From an uncultured Ruminococcus sp. (lineage in GTDB: Bacteria > Bacillota > Clostridia > Oscillospirales > Ruminococcaceae), in NCBI GenBank assembly GCA_900539095.1, contig UQAR01000007.1, forward strand, positions 1 through 45,097: a stretch of 45,097 nt of DNA, in the 5' to 3' direction. Below, piece by piece: positions 41,716 through 45,097 of the stretch (position 1 is the stretch's first letter; each line of letters starts with the position of its first letter). Position numbers and translations under genes: made by a program. The notes beneath the pieces were generated by a model. The model was not told the DNA's origin. It did no database searches and was given only the letters and a program-made list of their open reading frames with translations.

Positions 41716-43437
41716 ATGCAAGAGAATAATAATGAAAAGATCTCTGTATCAGGTGCAGACCTGCTTAAAGACGTGGTAGCAGACGAAAAGGTTGCAAAGA
41801 CCGCCCCTAAGGATACAGAAAAGGATAAAAAAGATAAAGACAAGAAAGATAAAAAAGAGAAAAAGGCTAAGAACGGCAAAAAGTTCAATGCCAAAAAGCT
41901 CAAACACGGCACAATGGCAACAGTGTTCACCTGCGTGTTCGTTGCATTGCTCGTGCTCGTGAACGTTGTAACAACGATGATATTTGACAGATATCCTGTC
42001 ACTATCGACCTGACAAGCAATAAGATATACTCAGTTTCAAATGATACAGAGGATTATGTAAAGAAAGTGAACGTTGACGTTCAGGTAACAGTGTTCGCCG
42101 ACGAGAATACTTATACAAACTACAGCTCCTACAATAAACAGGCTGTCGAGCTGCTGAAAAACTATAGCAAGCTCAACCACCATATCACATATCGTTTCGT
42201 CGATATCGACTCACACCCTGAGATCGTTAAGGAGTATACCGATACTATCAGCCAGTTCGATATCATCTTTGAAACCAAAACAAAGGTGGACGGCAAGGAG
42301 ATAAGCAGAACAAGAAAACTTGGTATGCTCGACCTTCTTACATTCACAGACGAGTTCGAGCAGAAACTTTCACAGTCAGGTTACAGCATCGATACCCTTG
42401 CTCAGCAGGCAGGCGGCGACCTTGCGTTCCTGTCATATTACGGCAGCTATGTTGAGTCCTCAAATGCCGAGCAGGCTTTCACCTCTGCACTTATGACCGT
42501 AACAGACCCTAACCCTGTTTACGTTACTATCCTCACAGGCAGAAGTGAACTTACACAGCTCACATATTTCCAGACGCTGCTCACAGCAAACGGCTATAAC
42601 GTGAACACAGTTGATATAACTTCCGAGGATATCCCTTCCGATACAGACGTTGTCGTTATCCCTGCCCCTAAGACTGACTATCTTGAAGAAGATATCACAA
42701 AGGTCAGCGACTTCCTCAACAATGACGGAAAGCTTGGCAAACAGCTCCTTTATATCGCATCTTACGGTCAGGAGGATACCCCGAACCTTGACGAGTTCCT
42801 CTCAGAGTACGGACTTGCTATAGGCGACGGTGTTATCTGCGAAAGCGACTCAGGCAAGTATTATAACTCACCTTGCGTAACAGTTGCGTCAGATGTGTCC
42901 GATAACTTCACACAGGACGTTTCCACAGAGAATCCGGCTATCCTTTCAGCTCTCTGCCGCCCTGTAAAAACACTCTTTGACCAGCAGGATATGGTGTCTA
43001 CAGACGCCTACCTCAAGTCCTCAGATTCTGCCTATACCGCAAATGTTAATATATCACAGACCACAGGTCAGGTGCAGATAGGCGACGCCTTGGTAAAGGG
43101 TCAGCAGAACTATATGGCTGTCGGCTCAAAGGCAAAATTCACAGACGATAACAAAACTCTCTATAGCAATGTTATCGCAGTTGGTTCAGAGGGACTGCTG
43201 TCAGATACTTATCTCCAGTATTCACAGTATCAGAACAGCGAGTATTTCATAAGCGTTATAAACGGTCTTACCGGAAAGACCGCAGGTATCACTATTACAC
43301 CTAAAACTATCACAGGCAACGTTTTCGATATCACTCAGCAGCAGAAAACAGCCCTCAAATGGACATTCTGTCTCGGCGTGCCGGTAGTAGTTCTCGTGGT
43401 AGGCATAGTTATCTGGGTAAGAAGAAAGAATAAGTAA
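41716..43437 (+). CDS. GldG-like ABC auxiliary membrane protein
   Basis: Protein of 573 residues. A cytoplasmic N-terminus with a dense Lys/Asp tract (about 33-66), first helix at about 67-90, a large outer domain resembling the GldG/ABC_transp_aux family (ITIDLTSNKIYSVS-like start, VQVTVFADENT, then VVIPAPKTDYLEEDITKVSDFL), and a C-terminal helix (about 548-567) with a short basic tail. Length and order fit GldG of the gliding ABC set, which occurs in many non-gliding Firmicutes with unknown cargo. AAAGGAGG precedes the ATG. Confidence 0.85.
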   Translation: MQENNNEKISVSGADLLKDVVADEKVAKTAPKDTEKDKKDKDKKDKKEKKAKNGKKFNAKKLKHGTMATVFTCVFVALLVLVNVVTTMIFDRYPVTIDLTSNKIYSVSNDTEDYVKKVNVDVQVTVFADENTYTNYSSYNKQAVELLKNYSKLNHHITYRFVDIDSHPEIVKEYTDTISQFDIIFETKTKVDGKEISRTRKLGMLDLLTFTDEFEQKLSQSGYSIDTLAQQAGGDLAFLSYYGSYVESSNAEQAFTSALMTVTDPNPVYVTILTGRSELTQLTYFQTLLTANGYNVNTVDITSEDIPSDTDVVVIPAPKTDYLEEDITKVSDFLNNDGKLGKQLLYIASYGQEDTPNLDEFLSEYGLAIGDGVICESDSGKYYNSPCVTVASDVSDNFTQDVSTENPAILSALCRPVKTLFDQQDMVSTDAYLKSSDSAYTANVNISQTTGQVQIGDALVKGQQNYMAVGSKAKFTDDNKTLYSNVIAVGSEGLLSDTYLQYSQYQNSEYFISVINGLTGKTAGITITPKTITGNVFDITQQQKTALKWTFCLGVPVVVLVVGIVIWVRRKNK

Positions 43438-43464
43438 ATAAGTTGATAACAGAGGTAATTACAA

Positions 43465-44970
43465 ATGAATGGTAAAATGCAGGGTATCATTATCTGCGGA
43501 GTAACTGCGGCTTGTCTGGTGGGCGTAATGGCGTTTCTTAATTCCACATCGGGCAAATCTGACGCCGACTCCAGCTCATCGTCAACAGCAGCAGTTTCAA
43601 GTGAGGACGAGAGCGTTGTTATCCTCACAAAATCAAGCGACGATATCACAAGCGTAAAGGTGTCAAATGAACACGGCGAGTATTCCATAAGCAAGTCACA
43701 GTCAGGCAAATCCACATGGAGCATACCTGAACTTGGCAGCATAAATGCAAATACCACCGCCGAGTCCTCAATGATATCTAATCTTGACAGTTTCAAGGCT
43801 AAAAAGCTTGTTGAAGAAAATGTTGAGGATATGTCAAAATACGGCCTTGATAAGCCAACAGCGGATTTCACCGTTGAATACAGCGACGGCACTGCCACTA
43901 CCGTTCATGTAGGCTCTGTTTCACCAAGCAACGAGAGATATACCTATGTCAGCCTTGACGATGAGAAAACAGTCTATATGATAATGAGCACAAGGCTTTC
44001 ACACTATACCGACCCTGTCACAGCCTATGCGTCACTGACGCTCCTTGCAAAACCGTCTGATGACGCTTGGCCTGACTATGGCAAGGAAACAGTTACAAGA
44101 AAAGACCTTGACTATGAAATGGCATTTGAAAACAACCCTAACGAGATAGAGGGACTTTCAGGTCAGGTAATGACAGAACCTATCTTCTCATACCTGAACG
44201 TAACAAATTCTTCCACTACCACCCATGGTATGTGGGGACTTACAGCTCAGAGCTGCGAGATAATAGAGCCTGACGAAAAGGCAATGAAAGAGCATGGTCT
44301 TGACGACCCATTCGCAACAGTAAGGCTTTCAGGTGACGGCTATGACTATACCCTTAAAATAGGCGACCCTGTCTATGCTACCGCAGGCGACAGCAGCGAA
44401 ACTACCGATACCGTGTCAGCATATTATTGCTACTTCGAGGGCGTAAAGGGCGTTGACGCTATATACCTCGTTTCAGCAGACAGCCTCCCATGGGCAACAG
44501 TCAAAGCCGAGGACGTTATCACAAGCCTTATGACTTCAAACTATCTTGTCGACCTTAAAGACGTTGAGGTAGTATATAACGGCAAAAAGACCACCTATGA
44601 GGTCGAAAGCTCAGGCACAAGTGCTGATACAGATTCTGACGGCAAAACTACCGCACAGGTAACAAAGGTCACAACAGACGGCAAGGAGCTTGATGTTGAT
44701 AATTTCAAAACCTTCTATCAGTATCTTATGGGCTGCCCAACAAACGAGATATACTTCACAGACCCTGAGGGCGAAAGCTACCTGACCATAACATTCGACC
44801 GCAAGGACGGCAAAAAGGACGTTATGGAGCTTTATAAAGATTCCTCAAGACGTTCGGTAGTAAAGCTCAACGGCGAGACCTCGTTCAGGATACAGTCAAC
44901 ATGGGTAGATACCTTCGTTGCCAATATGGACAGAGTCCTTAAAGGCGAGGCAGTTGACGAGAACTATTAG
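43465..44970 (+). CDS. DUF4340-like membrane-anchored protein
   Basis: Protein of 501 residues with an N-terminal anchor (about 5-24), a Ser/Asp linker, and an outer domain with the DUF4340 features: SVKVSNEHGEYSISK, a segment ending in KYGLDKPTADFTVEYSDGT, and a second repeat (EHGLDDPFATVRLSGDGYDYTLKIGDP). The paired GLDxPxA repeats are characteristic. DUF4340 genes lie next to GldG/ABC-2 genes in many phyla with no known role; an outer partner of the exporter is likely. Last gene of the operon; no terminator is visible in the next 127 bases. Confidence 0.82.
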   Translation: MNGKMQGIIICGVTAACLVGVMAFLNSTSGKSDADSSSSSTAAVSSEDESVVILTKSSDDITSVKVSNEHGEYSISKSQSGKSTWSIPELGSINANTTAESSMISNLDSFKAKKLVEENVEDMSKYGLDKPTADFTVEYSDGTATTVHVGSVSPSNERYTYVSLDDEKTVYMIMSTRLSHYTDPVTAYASLTLLAKPSDDAWPDYGKETVTRKDLDYEMAFENNPNEIEGLSGQVMTEPIFSYLNVTNSSTTTHGMWGLTAQSCEIIEPDEKAMKEHGLDDPFATVRLSGDGYDYTLKIGDPVYATAGDSSETTDTVSAYYCYFEGVKGVDAIYLVSADSLPWATVKAEDVITSLMTSNYLVDLKDVEVVYNGKKTTYEVESSGTSADTDSDGKTTAQVTKVTTDGKELDVDNFKTFYQYLMGCPTNEIYFTDPEGESYLTITFDRKDGKKDVMELYKDSSRRSVVKLNGETSFRIQSTWVDTFVANMDRVLKGEAVDENY

Positions 44971-45019
44971 TCATGTTTCGACAGCTTTTGCAAAGCATAT
45001 GTGATACAATATGTATCCG

Positions 45020-45046
45020 GCACAAGGGAAGATGAAAAACTTGTGC
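45020..45046 (+). other. Weak hairpin after the ABC-2 operon
   Basis: GCACAAG (45020-45026) and CTTGTGC (45040-45046) pair perfectly over seven bases but no T-run follows directly. Just before it, GATACA-ATA-TGTATC (45003-45017) is a small palindrome. Either could be a poor terminator or regulatory sites for a gene beyond the window. Confidence 0.35.
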
Positions 45047-45086
45047 AAAAAATTATTAAAAAACTCTTTTAATTTTGTGAAAAGTA

Positions 45087-45095
45087 TGGTATAAT
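45087..45095 (+). promoter_or_regulatory. Extended -10 element at the window end
   Basis: TGGTATAAT, the same extended -10 form as at 17906-17914 and 30027-30035. The -35 region is poor. It suggests a plus-strand gene just beyond 45097. Confidence 0.5.
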
Positions 45096-45097
45096 AA

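Noticed and set aside
1..45097. CRISPR arrays, tRNA or rRNA genes, prophage or insertion sequences
   Set aside because: Looked for regular repeat-spacer arrays, cloverleaf sequences and transposase or phage proteins; none seen.

Overview
The window looks like the end of a draft or metagenome contig from a low-to-mid-GC gut Firmicute, most like Ruminococcus or a related Oscillospiraceae genus. This rests on the strong AGGAGG-type ribosome sites, many AGA arginine codons, consensus sigma-A promoters (often with an extended -10), Clostridia-type gene orders and a secreted HtrA; no 16S or other species marker is present. The first 47 bases are not genomic: they are Illumina Nextera P7/N701 adapter.

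Layout. (1) 115-3358, minus strand: alaA-type aminotransferase, a YjbR-like small protein and a membrane-anchored HtrA protease. (2) 3359-4180: an 820-base regulatory region with a perfect consensus promoter, a palindromic operator candidate and a long structured leader. (3) 4181-22023, plus strand: the most unusual locus. Two LolD/MacB-type ABC ATPases (the second carrying an AbrB-like C-terminal domain) are followed by a sugar-importer-like block: a 987-residue solute-binding protein with two N-terminal carbohydrate-binding-like modules, two pairs of MalF/MalG-type permeases, a secreted NHL-propeller/TPR protein, a Yip1-like membrane protein and a DUF5696-like secreted protein. After a strong terminator come a membrane-fusion (adaptor) protein and a 10-helix FtsX-type permease, the natural partners of the two ATPases. 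A purine nucleoside phosphorylase gene follows. (4) 23047-25199: two zinc-ribbon membrane proteins around a small lipoprotein. (5) 25297-27755, minus strand: mtaD-type amidohydrolase and an alanine racemase. (6) 27887-29943: a SLOG/DUF1273 protein, a degenerate LCP-like membrane protein and a P-II-like protein. (7) 30157-39726: the conserved rimP-nusA-ylxR-ylxQ-infB-rbfA-nrnA-truB-ribF block followed by gltX, with a structured leader and an attenuator-like hairpin in front of rimP. (8) 40019-44970: an ABC-2 ATPase, permease, GldG-like protein and DUF4340-like protein, an uncharacterised export-type complex.

How they fit. The housekeeping block is ordinary. The 4181-22023 locus is the best candidate for an undescribed system: it mixes a type I sugar importer lacking its own MalK-type ATPase with a MacB/LolD-like mechanotransmission machine whose ATPases and membrane parts bracket the importer genes. 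I saw no CRISPR array, rRNA, tRNA, insertion sequence or prophage gene.
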